Positions 40,090 to 50,789 of a stretch of DNA of 64,000 nt are shown here, piece by piece; the stretch's first letter is position 1; every line of letters begins with the position of its first letter. The DNA comes from Halichoerus grypus (lineage: Eukaryota > Chordata > Mammalia > Carnivora > Phocidae), in assembly GCF_964656455.1 (NCBI RefSeq), contig NC_135719.1:6427163-6491162 (forward strand), in the 5' to 3' direction. The translations under genes were made by a program, and so were the position numbers. The notes under the pieces were generated by a model that saw nothing but the letters and a program-made list of their open reading frames with translations, ran no database searches and was not told the origin of the DNA.

Positions 40090-40670
40090 ATCATCAATTC
40101 CACTTCTTTACATGTTCTCAGTTAAATCCAATTCAACCAGGCTTCTGTCTCCTCCCTACCCACTCCCCTCAATGCCATTTGACTATTCTTCCAAGGGTTA
40201 CAAATGACCTCTATGTTGCCAAAACCAATAATCAAGTCCCACCTTAATACCCAGCAGATATGACACAATTGACCACTTCCTTCTTGAAACACTCTCTTCT
40301 CTTCTGAGACACTGTCACTGAAATCTTCTCCAATTTTTCTTTCTTTTTTGGGGGGGGAGGGCTGGCTCATCCTCCCTTTAAATGGTGGAATGCCTCTAAG
40401 CTCAGTCTTGGGTTTCTTTTTCTTCACAATTTCCCTAGGATTCCCTATCCAGTCCCATGGTTTTAGTTCTTTCCAATCTCTTATCTCCAGTCCTGACCTC
40501 TCCCTCTAGCTCTAGACTGTCTGCTTAATACCTCCATATGGGATGCTAATATACCTCTCAAACTTAACATGGTTAAAACTGAGCTTATTTTGTCCTACAC
40601 CTGCTTTTCTATCAGTCTTTCCTAATTCAGTATATAAGACCACCTACTAATCAATTGCTCAAGCCACATA
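40090..40670 (+). repeat. L2 LINE fragment (RT-region)
   Basis: Reads like L2 ORF2: GACCTCTATGTTGCCAAAAC, CAATTGACCACTTCCTTCTT, GAAACACTCTCTTCTCTTCT, CTCAAACTTAACATGGTTAA, then a CAATTGCTCAAGCCA end. Many stops. Confidence 0.8.
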
Positions 40671-40689
40671 ACAAAAAGCTACCCTACAG

Positions 40690-40900
40690 AAGTGGTAGGC
40701 TGCAATCAGATTAACAGCATGAGCCCTGCAGCCAAGCTGCCCTGATTGAAATCTCAGCTCCACTGCTCTATAACCTTGGGATATTCCTTAATTTCTCTGT
40801 GCCTCAGTTTCCACATGCATAAAGTAGAGGCAAAATAGGGTAGTTGTGAGGTTTACGTGCTTAGAACAGCACCTGGCACAGGTAAACACTCTACACATAC
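40690..40900 (+). repeat. MIR SINE
   Basis: GATTAACAGCATGAGCCCTG, CTGATTGAAATCTCAGCTCC, TCTGTGCCTCAGTTTCCACA and AACAGCACCTGGCACAGGTA match MIR almost end to end. Confidence 0.92.
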
Positions 40901-40924
40901 TTGCTTTAGAAAAAATCTTTTTCA

Positions 40925-41280
40925 GACATGCCAAGCTGTGTCCTGCATTCGTACTAACTATTCCACTAACTGAGAATGTTCTTTTCCCTGATCTGCATAT
41001 AGTAGTTCTTACCATTCAGGCTTTAGTTAAAGTAGCACTGTCTCTAAGAGGTTTTCCTTGACCACCCACTCTAAAGTAGCTACACTGTCACTATCACATT
41101 ATTTGAGTTATCTGCATAGCACTTTCTAATATTTTTCTTATTTATTTTCTGTTCTCTTCTCACCAGTATTTAAACTCTGAGAGCAGGGACCTTGTCTGAC
41201 TGGTTCATCACTATAGTCCCAGGGCCAAAGAGTTCCTGGCACAGAGTAGACACTTCATAAACAGCTTATAAACTCACACC
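40925..41280 (+). repeat. L2 LINE 3' end
   Basis: TCCTTGACCACCCACTCTAA, TATTTAAACTCTGAGAGCAG, GGACCTTGTCTGACTGGTTC and TTCCTGGCACAGAGTAGACA match the L2 3' end in sense. The MIR lies just before it. Confidence 0.9.
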
Positions 41281-41487
41281 TTACACAACAATTATGGCTA
41301 TTCTCCTGGAGAGCTACAAATGAGGGAGGTGAAGAGGATGCTTTAGTACTGAGCAGCTCAGAGAGGACTACGGAAGTTCTGTGCTAAGGTGAAGGCAGGG
41401 ACTGAAAGGTTAACTAACAAGGAAGTAAAACACACGTAAGAAGATACATCTGTCAAAATGATTTTATTTCTGTACTGTATTACTCAC

Positions 41488-41573
41488 TCATCACCACTCT
41501 GTTCCTCATTGTGATGCTTATCTAGCTCGTTGAAGAAAGTTATGATTCCTTCCAAAGCTCTCCTCCTGTTTCC
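41488..41573 (-). CDS. FANCI: FANCI exon 9, residues 224-252
   Basis: Translates as [29 protein letters not shown]. The last glutamate is split with exon 10. Acceptor TATTTTTTCAG, donor GTGAGT. It differs from the human segment I recall ([20 protein letters not shown]) at several positions but keeps length and frame. Confidence 0.94.
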
Positions 41574-42012
41574 CTGAAAAAATACAAAATAGGTAAGGTC
41601 TCCCCATAAAGATCAAGATCACCAAGTTGAACTTAAAGTACTTTTCAGCTTAGAGGATTCTCAAATAGGAACCTAAATAGGTAAATTACAACCTAAAGCC
41701 ACACTAAGCCTTTACAGAACACTTTTTCATGTTGAGATTGGGTTTGAAATGCATCTTAGTGTCAGACTTAAGTTAAGGGACTGATAGTCCACCCTTTTGT
41801 GAGATCTTTATCCCTTCTGCTTCCCCCCCCACGCCCCCCCCCCCACAGGCTGTGGGAGTACAAGAGTCATGTATGCTTTCCTTGGCTGAAGAGTATGACC
41901 CTTTTATCCATCATATCATCAGACATGAAATGAAAGCATCTATGCCCTAGTATGTAAATCAAGAGTATGAATAAGCTGAATGGTCCTAACTGATCATTCC
42001 ACTGAAGTTTAA

Positions 42013-42020
42013 AATATACA

Positions 42021-42069
<49 letters not shown>
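42013..42069. repeat. (TA)n microsatellite plus T27 run, beside the exon 8 donor
   Basis: Alternating AT/TA at about 42013-42042, then 27 T at 42043-42069. On the minus strand the exon 8 donor GTATT is followed at once by A27 and then (TA)n. It is a slippage-prone tract within 6 nt of the splice site. Confidence 0.95.
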
Positions 42070-42073
<4 letters not shown>

Positions 42074-42074
42074 C

Positions 42075-42198
42075 CTTTGAGGAGAGAACCAGAAGCTGAT
42101 AGACCAGAGGTGGTATTTCTTGAAGATTCAACTTGGAGAACATCCTCAACACTTTTTCCACCACAAATTCCACCTCTTCCGCAGTCAGAGGGACATCC
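42075..42198 (-). CDS. FANCI: FANCI exon 8, residues 182-223
   Basis: Translates from [20 protein letters not shown] through [20 protein letters not shown] to K. Acceptor TTTGATTCACAG. The donor is AAAG then GTATTA, a weak match. The intron continues as 27 adenines and then an alternating TA tract (minus strand). The exon itself is intact and in frame. Confidence 0.95.
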
Positions 42199-42573
42199 CT
42201 GTGAATCAAAGACTCTCAAGGCCAGAGCTATGGTCTAATTCGGGAGATATTAGAATATTATAAGTGCCTCTTTGGTTTTTATCTAACAGAGAACCTTAAA
42301 GGGGGCCAAAGCCTTACATAAGCAAAGTCATATTGGAAAAAAATCATAGTTTATATAGTTATAGTTTAAATAATACAGTTTAAATATAGTTCATAGTTAT
42401 AGTTTAAATAAGCAATTAAAGTAAAAAGGAGGGGAGAAAATCCTATAACAGAAAAGAGAGGCACCAATACTCTTACTTGGAGGACAGTAGCGTTTGAGCT
42501 TGCTAAATTTCAATTTCTAGCAGGCAAGTTCACATAGCAGGGTAAAACGAGGAAAGGGAATAATGATGCTTAC

Positions 42574-42615
42574 TTGAACATGGAGGTGAGTTGGATTACA
42601 TATTGCCGATCCCAT
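42574..42615 (-). CDS. FANCI: FANCI exon 7, residues 168-182 (42-nt small exon)
   Basis: Encodes WDRQYVIQLTSMF, with arginine and lysine codons split at the two ends. Acceptor TTTCTTTAACCAG, donor GTAAGC. It is a 42-nt exon found only by homology and frame. Both flanking phases (2 and 2) fit exons 6 and 8 exactly. Confidence 0.94.
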
Positions 42616-43245
42616 CTGGTTAAAGAAAAGGACAAAGAATATCTCAATTTAACTTATTTGCGTATTACTTTGTAAAATTAATAAGGAGGGAAAAAATTAA
42701 GGCCATTTCAAGTTTGATTTGGTACCACTGGAAAACAAGATCAAAGAATCAATGAAATAACAGCTCTTAACCTATAAAACTGCAAAAATCAAAGTCTGAT
42801 GATATTCAATGCTGGGAATTTTGGGAAACAAATGCTCTCCACATACTATTTTAGAGAGTATACTGGTATAAACCTTCTGGAAAGACAAGCTGGCAATACT
42901 TATCAAGTTTAAAAATGCACATAACCAGAAACCCCCCTAATTTCTACAGTATTAGAAATATATCCCAAGTACATGCTTATAAAAAGTCACCTAGATACAT
43001 AAGGATGTTCATTGCAACACTTTTTATGACAGCAAAAAACCAAATAACCATATATTATTTATTGGGAAAAAAAAACACCACTCTTAACAACTGGAGATTA
43101 GCCATTTATAACAGAACAGTACGGAACTATTAAAAAGAATGATGTAGAGTTGTGTATACTGACATGAACAGATGTGTTAAATGAAAAATGCAAGGTATAT
43201 TACAATGTGTATGGAATAAACTCTTCAGTGTATTAAAAACAAATG

Positions 43246-43575
43246 AGGGGTGCCTGGCTGGATCAGTCGGAGGAGCATGTGATTCTTGATCTCAGGGTTG
43301 AGTTTGACCCCCATGTTGGGTATAGAGATTACTTAAAAATAAAATCTTTTTTTTTTTTTTTTTTAAGATTTTATTTATTTGTCAGAGAGAGAGAGAGAGC
43401 ACAAGCAGGCGGAGAGGCAGAGGCAGAGGGAGAAGCAGGCTCCCCGCTGAGCAAGGAGCCCGATGTGGGACTCGATCCCAGGACCCCGAGATCATGACCT
43501 GAGCCGAAGGCAGCCGCCCAACTGACTGAACCACCCAGGAGTCCCAAAAATAAAATCTTTAAAAAAATTTTTTTT
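43246..43575 (+). mobile_element. Short SINEC copy split by an antisense SINE
   Basis: The outer copy starts GGGGTGCCTGGCTGGATCAG and resumes at 43546 with AAAAATAAAATCTTT. AAAACAAATGA occurs on both sides of the whole. Confidence 0.94.
43348..43545 (-). mobile_element. Can-SINE nested in the SINE above
   Basis: Poly(T), AAGATTTTATTTATTTGTCA, ending GAACCACCCAGGAGTCCC. The AAAAATAAAATCTT duplication brackets it. Confidence 0.95.
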
Positions 43576-43738
43576 AAATTTAAAAACAAATGAATAAATG
43601 GATAAGCACATGTGAGCTGATACATACTTAAAATTATGTATGTTAAGGATCTTATGTAAAGAACCATAAAAGCTGTTATTTCTGATTTAGGTAATCCTGG
43701 GTGTTCCCTTCTGTTTCTTTTTAATGTACCCAAATGTT

Positions 43739-43931
43739 GGGCGCCTGGGTGGCTCAGTTGGTTAAGCGACTGCATTTGGCTCAGGTCATGATCCTGGAGT
43801 CCCGGGATTGGGTCCTGCATCAGGCTCCCTGCTCAGCAAGGAGTCTGCTTCTCCCTCTGACCCTCCCCCCTCTCATGCTCTCTCTCTCTCTCTCTCTCAA
43901 ATAAATAAATAAAATCTTTAAAAAAAAAAAA
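43739..43931 (+). mobile_element. Can-SINE (SINEC)
   Basis: GGGCGCCTGGGTGGCTCAGT head and AAATAAATAAATAAAATC tail. The exact 15-bp duplication AATGTACCCAAATGT sits on both sides. Confidence 0.97.
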
Positions 43932-44269
43932 ATGTACCCAAATGTAATCATTGTATTACACAACTTAGTATTCTCTTTATTTCACTGACTAGTAAGGATT
44001 TTTCATCTTTGATGGTTTTATATATTTCACTTTTAATGGGTTTAAATTTCATGGAGTGGCTCTACCTTAACTTACATAGGTTACATACCTTAACTTACAT
44101 TTCTCTATTATTGTATGCATAAGTGGGTCACAATTTTCTGGGTTGAACATGTTCATGTATGAGGATTTTCTTATTATGCTGGAGTCTTTCCTTAAGGTAG
44201 ATTCCCATATTTCTGGCTTAAAGATACAACCATTACTTAAATATCCTACTCATTTAAAAAAAAATATAA

Positions 44270-44480
44270 GGGGCGCCTGGGTGGCTCAGTTGGTTAAGCA
44301 ACTGCTTGCAGCTCAGGTCAGATCCTGGAGTCCCAGGATCGAGTCCCGCATCGGGCTCCCCGCTCAGCAGGGAGTCTGCTTCTCCCTCTGACCCTTCCCC
44401 CCTCATGTACTCTCTCTTTCTCATTCTCTCTCTCTCAAATAAATCTTTAAAAAAATAAATAAATAAAATAAAAATAAAAA
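44270..44480 (+). mobile_element. Can-SINE (SINEC)
   Basis: GGGGCGCCTGGGTGGCTCAG head, then an AAATAAATAAATAAAATAAA-like A-rich tail. Confidence 0.94.
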
Positions 44481-44807
44481 AATAGAAAAGATATAGCAGC
44501 AGGATGACTTCTCAGCCTTAAGGACCTTGGGACTCCAAATTAATGCTAGAGGACGAAACTGTGTTAAGATGAACAGTCAAGTAAATAGAAACTATATGCA
44601 GTCTTAGAACAGAAAATATAGTAAGTAATCTCTCAAAAATTCATCGTGGACTACATAAATGGTTTTACAGTTGTACATTATAACCAAAAAAAAAAAAAAA
44701 AAAAAAAAGACTAAAGACTTAGTGATACAAATTCCTGAAATAAACTGTAATCCTTTTTTTTGGCCACTTGTACATCTGAGAAAGTGCTACACATTAATAA
44801 GACTTAC

Positions 44808-44865
44808 CTGCCAGAACACAGGGTGTTAATCAACTGCTTCTTACATTCTTCCCCACTCAGTTCAC
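44808..44865 (-). CDS. FANCI: FANCI exon 6, residues 149-168
   Basis: Translates as GELSGEECKKQLINTLCSG, with AG of an arginine split to exon 7. Acceptor TTTGCATTTCTAG, donor GTAAGT. It is 58 nt long. The segment matches the conserved SGEECKKQLINTLCSG stretch of FANCI. Confidence 0.95.
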
Positions 44866-44944
44866 CTAGAAATGCAAAATACACTGAGAAATAAATTTGA
44901 TTAAGTAACGAGCAAAAAAGCCACTAAAATTGGAAGAAAATTAC

Positions 44945-45101
44945 CTTTTTCATAATCCAGATTTTCCTTGTTGGCAACAAGGGCAGTGAGAATAATGGGT
45001 AATAACTCCAAAGACTTTCCATTGGTTAAGCTGCCCTCTTTGATAGCACTAATAAACTCCTTGGCTAATTCAAGCAGTAATGATCCTGGAAAATTGTGAG
45101 C
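44945..45101 (-). CDS. FANCI: FANCI exon 5, residues 97-149
   Basis: Translates from [20 protein letters not shown] through [20 protein letters not shown] to [12 protein letters not shown]. These are helical repeats of the N-terminal solenoid. Acceptor GAATTTTTAG, donor GTAATT. One base carries over into a glycine shared with exon 6. The following intron is only 79 nt, the shortest in the window. Confidence 0.95.
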
Positions 45102-45386
45102 CTAAAAATTCATGGGATAAAGAAAATGTTAAGCAGAACAGATGTTTGGTATCTCTTTCCACAAAATAGTGCCTCTTGCTGAACTAATAGAACTGGCACT
45201 GAAACCCTGAACTGGTCCTATAAGGGATCCTGCTCTGGTACAAACTTATAATTGTAAAAGATTTCAAAGGTCAGAATCCTCCATCAGTTCTCCAATGTTT
45301 TCAAATACTCTTCAAAGATATCAGATGTCCACAGTATCAGAAATTAACATAAACATGGGTTTATGGCCCATCCATCATCTATTGTT

Positions 45387-45584
45387 TTTTTTTTTTTAAG
45401 ATTTTATTTATTTATTGACAGAGACAGAGATAGCGAGAGCAGGAACACAAGCAGGGGGAGTGGGAGAGAGAAAAACAGGCTTCCTGCCGGGCAGGAAGCC
45501 TGATGTGGGACTCGATCCCAGGACCCTGGGATCATGACCTGAGCCGAAGGCAGACGCTTAACGACTGAGCCACCCAGGTGCCCT
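45387..45584 (-). mobile_element. Can-SINE (SINEC)
   Basis: Poly(T) then AAGATTTTATTTATTTATTG, ending GAGCCACCCAGGTGCCC. In intron 4, about 145 nt downstream of the exon 4 donor. Confidence 0.95.
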
Positions 45585-45728
45585 ATTCTGTTTTTTTAAC
45601 AGTAGTTCTTATTCATAAATAGGAACTATGCTAGGTTTGGCACATTTAAGTTTACCCTCCCTCAACAAATTACAACCCCCGCCCCCAAATCTACCCAAAA
45701 GCAAAAAAGTTTTTCTTTTCCAACTTAC

Positions 45729-45859
45729 CTCTAGCATTAGTAATCCTATGATCTCAGATGCTACTTCTTTCTGCAAATCCCCTGATTCCACTAAGTGGAT
45801 ACAACAAATGTATATCTTAAGTCTCCTAAGAGCTCCAGCTTCCTCAGAGCAGGGGGAAC
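45729..45859 (-). CDS. FANCI: FANCI exon 4, residues 53-96
   Basis: Translates as [44 protein letters not shown]. The donor is GTAAGT after CTAGAG. The acceptor is unusual: the last bases are AAAACAATAAG, with the pyrimidine-rich tract 25-50 nt further upstream. No other AG lies between tract and exon. The exon closes in phase 0. Confidence 0.94.
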
Positions 45860-46130
45860 CTTATTGTTTTAAACGAGTGGTACAGAAACAAAGAAAGAAT
45901 AAAGGAAGAAATCTTAAAAAGTTGAAGGGCAAACAGGAAAAACAAACAGCTTTATAGTTTAATATAGAAGTAGAATTATCAAACTACTGACTACTAGAAT
46001 GTTTAGAACAGCAATATTTAGGAGCTTTACAAAAGTACTTAAATTAGGCAGATGAGAAATGTCATCTTTTCTTCTTCCACTTACATCATTAATTTTTAAA
46101 ACAAATTCATAGTACCAAAAGGAGAAATAA

Positions 46131-46319
46131 CTTTTTTTTTTTTAAAGATTCTTTATTTATGACAGAGCACAAAAGCAGGCGGAGTAGCAGGCAGAGGGAG
46201 AGGGAGAAGCAGGCTCCCTGCTGAGCAAGGAGCCCGATGCAGGGCTCCATCCCAGGACCCTGGGATCATGACCTGAGCTGAAGGCAGTTGCTTAACCAAC
46301 TGAGCCACCCAGGTGCCCC
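46131..46319 (-). mobile_element. Can-SINE (SINEC)
   Basis: Poly(T), AAAGATTCTTTATTTATGAC, ending GAGCCACCCAGGTGCCCC. The GGAGAAATA duplication flanks it. Confidence 0.95.
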
Positions 46320-46772
46320 GGAGAAATACCTTAATATACCTTAGAGCCTTTTTGGGTCCAGTAACCCAAATTAAATGTCTTTAACATACTCCACTTCAAA
46401 ACATAACTGAGTAATGTCAGCAGGAATGGCAGAATAATAAAGACCTCAGAAAATCCTCTCCTCCATAAAAGCAGTAAGAAAACTGACAAAATAATGAAAA
46501 CCATCAACAACAATCCTGGGAGAGGAAAATGGTATCTGATGTCCAGAATTCCCACAAAATATCATTTAAAATGTCCCAAAAGTATGGGCCATATACAAGA
46601 AAAAAGAGAACTAGAAACTGTCCCTGACAGAGACTAGATGTTAGATTACTAGACAAAGATTTTAAATCAGCTATTTTCAGTATGTTCAAAGATGGAAACG
46701 ATGCCTAAAGAACTAAAGGAATTGTCTCCTAAATAGAGACTATCAACAAAGAGACAGAAATTGTAAATAAGC

Positions 46773-46979
46773 AGGGTCGCCACTGTGGCTCAGTTGGTTG
46801 AGCATCTGACTCTTGATTTCAGCTCAGGTCATGATCTCAGGGTCATGAGACCGAGCCCCTCATCAGGCTCCGCAATCAGCATGGAGTCTGCTTGAGGATT
46901 CTCTCCTGCCTGCTCCCCCAACCCCCGCTCATGTGCATGCATGCATGCTCACACTATCTCTCAAATAAATATGAAAAAA
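46773..46979 (+). mobile_element. Can-SINE (SINEC)
   Basis: AGGGTCGCCACTGTGGCTCA (mutated head) and CTCAAATAAATATGAAAAAA tail. The AGAAATTGTAAATAAG duplication flanks it. Confidence 0.94.
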
Positions 46980-47468
46980 AGAAATTGTAAATAAGTAAAT
47001 AAAAATTCTGAAATTAGAAGTACAATAATTGAGCTGAAAAATCACAACAAGGTCTCAACAGGAGATCTGACCTGGTGGAAGAAAGAAACAGAGAACTCAA
47101 AGATAGAGCAACTGAGATTATCCAGTCTGAGGGACAGAAAGAAAGAGAAGAAAAATGAACAGAGCCTCAAAGACCTGTGGGGTATCATCATGAGTGCTAA
47201 CACAGACATAATGAAAGTTCCAAAAGACAGAAAGGGGCAAAAGAAGAAATGGCCAAAAACTTCCCAATTTTAATGAATGTTAATTTGCACATTTAAGAAA
47301 CTCAATAAAGTCCAATGATAAACACAAGTACACCTAGACATATTAGCAGTTAAAATCAAAGACACCTCATTATAACAAAGGCCATATGTGAAAAACCCAT
47401 AACTAACATCATACCCAATTATTAAAGATTAAAAGCATTTCCATAAAACATGAAAAATACAAGGATGC

Positions 47469-47524
47469 CCACTTTCACCACTTTTTTTTTTTTTGATTTT
47501 TTTTTTTTACCACTTTCACCACTT
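47469..47524 (-). repeat. Second orphan poly(A) insertion with target duplication
   Basis: CCACTTTCACCACTT occurs at 47469-47483 and 47510-47524. Between them is only T-rich sequence interrupted by GA and ending in A. On the minus strand this is a bare A-run flanked by a 15-bp duplication. Confidence 0.85.
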
Positions 47525-47845
47525 CTATTCAACATAGTATTGGAATTCTAGACAGAGTAATTACTGTATTTAGGGCCACTGAACTGTACACTTAAAAAAA
47601 AAGTCAAAGACAAAGAGAGAACCTTAAAAGCAATAACAGAGGAGCAAGTCATCTGGGAAACAGATATTCAATATAATTAACAGCTGTTTTCTCATTAAAA
47701 AAACAACAACAAAAACAAACAAAAAAACCCCCCACAACATTGAAAGGCAGAAGGAGATGGGATAACATAGTCAAACTGCTGAAAAGAAGGACTGTCAACC
47801 AAGAATTCTACAATCAGAAAAACTATCCTTCAAAAATGAAGGACA

Positions 47846-48015
47846 GGGGCGCCTGGGTGGCTCAGTTGGTTAAACATCTGCCTTCAGCTCAAGTCATGGT
47901 CCCCAGGTCCTGGGATGAGCCCCGGGTCTCCTGCTTCTCCCTCTGCACGCCCCCCCCACCAGCTCGTGCTCTGATGAATAACATCTTAAAAAAAAAAAAA
48001 GAAAAGAAAAAAAGA
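47846..48015 (+). mobile_element. Can-SINE (SINEC), internally shortened
   Basis: GGGGCGCCTGGGTGGCTCAG head. The CCCCGGGTCTCCTGCTTCTC junction lacks part of the body. Poly(A) tail. Confidence 0.92.
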
Positions 48016-48118
48016 AAAGGCATCTAGTTTGAAAAACAAGTAAAATTATCCCTATTCATAAATGACATAATCTTGTTTATAGAAAACCCTAAAGTATCCA
48101 CAAAAAATAAATTATTAG

Positions 48119-48434
48119 AGGGCGGTACCTGGCTGGCTCAGTCGGTGGAGCATTGGACTCTTGATCTGGGGTTGTGAGTTTGAGTCCGATGTTAAGCATA
48201 GAGATTACCTTTTTTTTTTTTAGACTTTATTTATTTATTTGACAAAGAGAGAGAGAGCACAGGCAGGGGGAGCAGCAGGCAGAGGGAGAGGGAGAAGCAG
48301 ACTCCCCGCTGAGCAGGGAGCCTGATGCAGGGCTCAATCTCAGGGTCCCAGGATCGTGACCTGAACCAAAGGCAGACACTTAACTGACTGAGCCACCCAA
48401 GCGCCCCTTTTGAGATTACTTAAAATAAAATCTT
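48119..48434 (+). mobile_element. Short SINEC copy split by an antisense SINE
   Basis: GGGCGGTACCTGGCTGGCTC head, interrupted in GAGATTACC and resumed in GAGATTACTTAAAATAAAAT. Confidence 0.9.
48210..48407 (-). mobile_element. Can-SINE nested in the SINE above
   Basis: Poly(T), TAGACTTTATTTATTTATTT, ending GAGCCACCCAAGCGCCCC. GAGATTAC is repeated on both sides. Confidence 0.94.
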
Positions 48435-48588
48435 ATCTCAGGGTCTTGAGATTGAGCCCTGCATCGGGCTCTGTGCTAAGTATGGAACCTGCTTGAGATT
48501 CTCGCTCTCTCTCCCTCTGCCCCTCCCCCCACCTGCTCGTTCTCTTCCTCCAAATAAATAAATTTAAAAATAAAATCTTAAAAAAAAG
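48435..48588 (+). mobile_element. 5'-truncated Can-SINE
   Basis: Begins ATCTCAGGGTCTTGAGATTG, so the tRNA-like head is missing. It ends AAATAAATAAATTTAAAAAT. Confidence 0.9.
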
Positions 48589-48601
48589 TTTACTGCAGTT
48601 C

Positions 48602-48798
48602 TTTTTTTTATTTTTTTTAAGGTTTTTATTTATTTGACAGAGAGAGAGCATAAGTAGGCCGAGCAGCAGGCAGAGGGAGAGGGAGAAGCAGGCTCTCCAC
48701 TGAGCAGGAAGCCTGACGCGGGGCTCGATCCCAGGACCCTGGGATCATGACCTGAGCCAAGGGCAGCCACTTAACCGACTGAGCCACCCAGGTGCCCC
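48602..48798 (-). mobile_element. Can-SINE (SINEC)
   Basis: Poly(T), AAGGTTTTTATTTATTTGAC, ending GAGCCACCCAGGTGCCCC. Confidence 0.95.
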
Positions 48799-48799
48799 A

Positions 48800-49960
48800 T
48801 GCATTTCTATATACTAACAATGAACAATTAAATGACTAAATTAAGAAAATTCCATTTACAGTAGCATCAAAAAAATACTTAGAAATAAATTTAAGAAAAG
48901 TATGTATAAGACTTGTATTCTGAAGACTATAAAATATCACTGAAAGAAATAAAGAGAACCTAAGTAAATGGAAAGACATCCCATGTTCATGTAACGGAAG
49001 ACTTATGCTAAGATAGCAATACTTCCCAATTCATAAACAGATTCAACACAATCCCTACTAAAACCCCAGCTTCCTTTTTTTCAGAAACTGACAAGCTGAC
49101 TTAAAATTCATATGGAAACACAAGGGACCCAGAATATCCAAAATAATCCTGAAGAAGAAAAACAAAGTTGGAGGACTTAAACTTCCCAATTTTATAACTT
49201 ACTACAATATTATAGTAATCAAGACAGTGTGGTGCCGACATAAGGAGATATATAGATTAAGAGACTAGAACTGTGAGTCTAGATATAAACCCTCACATTT
49301 ATGGGCGACTGATTTTCAGTAAGGGTGCTACTGAAAACAAGAAAAGATGATGTTGGACTCCTACCTCACACCATATACAAACATAAATTCAAAATGGATC
49401 AAAGATCTAAATGTAAAAGCTAAGGCTATAAAACTTTGAAAAGAAAACATAGGTTTAAATCTTCATGCCTTTGGACTAAGCAACGGTTTCTTAGATAAAA
49501 CACTCAAAGCACAAGCTATAAGAAAATAAAATGGACGTCAAAAAACTTTATGCTTCAAAGCATACTATCAAAAAAGTGAAAAACAACTCCGAATGGGAGA
49601 AAATTTTTGCAAACCATATATTTAATAAGGGACATGTATCTAGAACATATAAAGAACTATTACAACTCAATAATAAAAAGACAACCCAATTTTTTAAAGT
49701 GCAAATGATATGAATAGACAGTTCTCCAAAGAAGATACAGAAATGGCCAGTAAGCACATGAAAGGATGCTCAACATCATCAGCCATCAGGGAAATGCTTA
49801 TCAAAACAATAGTGAGATACCACTTCACACTCCCTACTATGGCTACAATGAAAAAGACAGACAGTAACAAGGGTTGACAAGGATATGGAGAAATCATCAT
49901 CCTCACTCAGTGCTGGTGGTAACGTAATATAGAAGTCAACAGAGATATTCCAAGTCATTA
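48800..49960 (+). mobile_element. LINE-1 ORF2 3' part
   Basis: CATTTACAGTAGCATCAAAA, AACCTAAGTAAATGGAAAGA, TTACTACAATATTATAGTAA and GGACATGTATCTAGAACATA follow L1 ORF2 in sense. Antisense to FANCI. Confidence 0.88.
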
Positions 49961-50304
49961 AACCCCAGAGCTCCTTTGACCCTTGTTAAGCACAGGTTAA
50001 GTAGTAAACATTGCTGTTCTCTTCTCCACAATTTTAAAAGCACAAGTAAACCAAAGTGCATTTTATGAAATGCATCCTTTATAGGCCCCAAACCAGCGAT
50101 ACAATCTCAAGTGCCCACTTCAATCCCCTTAAGTAAAATTATTTGAGTCCCTAAGAAAGGAGACTGCTGCTTTAGTTGATTTTGTAAAAACCCCCAAACA
50201 CAGGAAGTCTCAGTGTGGCTTCAAAAGTAAGAAAAGCAGCAATATGTGCTCAAAGTAAACAAATCTAACAAACCCAGGCAGGTAGGAGTGGCATTAATTA
50301 TTAC

Positions 50305-50377
50305 CTTTGAAGATGGCTCGCAGGAGTGCTCCAGCAGCTTTTCCTTTCACTGCCTGATTCTGAAGGAGATCAGCCAA
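50305..50377 (-). CDS. FANCI: FANCI exon 3, residues 29-53
   Basis: Translates as LADLLQNQAVKGKAAGALLR then AIFK. It carries the well-conserved QNQAVKGK..GALLRAIFK stretch of the N-terminal solenoid. Acceptor CTTTGATTGCAG, donor GTAATA. It is 73 nt long, enters in phase 0 and leaves one base (G) of a glycine codon completed by exon 4. It is too short and internal to show as an ATG-initiated ORF. Confidence 0.95.
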
Positions 50378-50789
50378 CTGCAATCAAAGAAAGAAAAAGC
50401 TACAAGTTTCTGGCAACAATTTCTCTACCCCAATGACCGACATTCCCAGTATGAATCATCTGTCAGGTTCATACCCTTCAGAGACTTCAGGTACCACAAA
50501 TATCACTGATTTAGATAGAGCAGGGTAGAACTTAACATGATACAGGGCTGTCAAGACTGAAATTTATTCGTATCCTCACTCTACAACTGTCTAAGTACAA
50601 CAGAACTTACTAAAGAGAAAAGAGCATAGTGATAGGATACTTTCTTTTTTTTTTAATCACTCTTGCTCCTTATGTAGAGAATGGCTTGTGGGAGGCTTAA
50701 GAGTGAAATAGGGATATGTTAGGAGACTGCTATAGTGTTCAAAAGTGAGATACGATAGTGGCCTAGCCCAAATAGCAGGGGAGATATTA

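Larger units (their letters stand above)
46360..47840 (+). mobile_element. Old LINE-1/HAL1-like sequence
   Basis: ATTTTAAATCAGCTATTTTC, CAAAGACCTGTGGGGTATCA, CATGAAAAATACAAGGATGC and GACTGTCAACCAAGAATTCT resemble sense-strand L1/HAL1 blocks. Decayed. Antisense to FANCI. Confidence 0.55.

Noticed and set aside
43371..43820. 149-codon minus-strand open frame
   Set aside because: It runs through two SINEs (QDHDLS-type residues are translated SINE heads).
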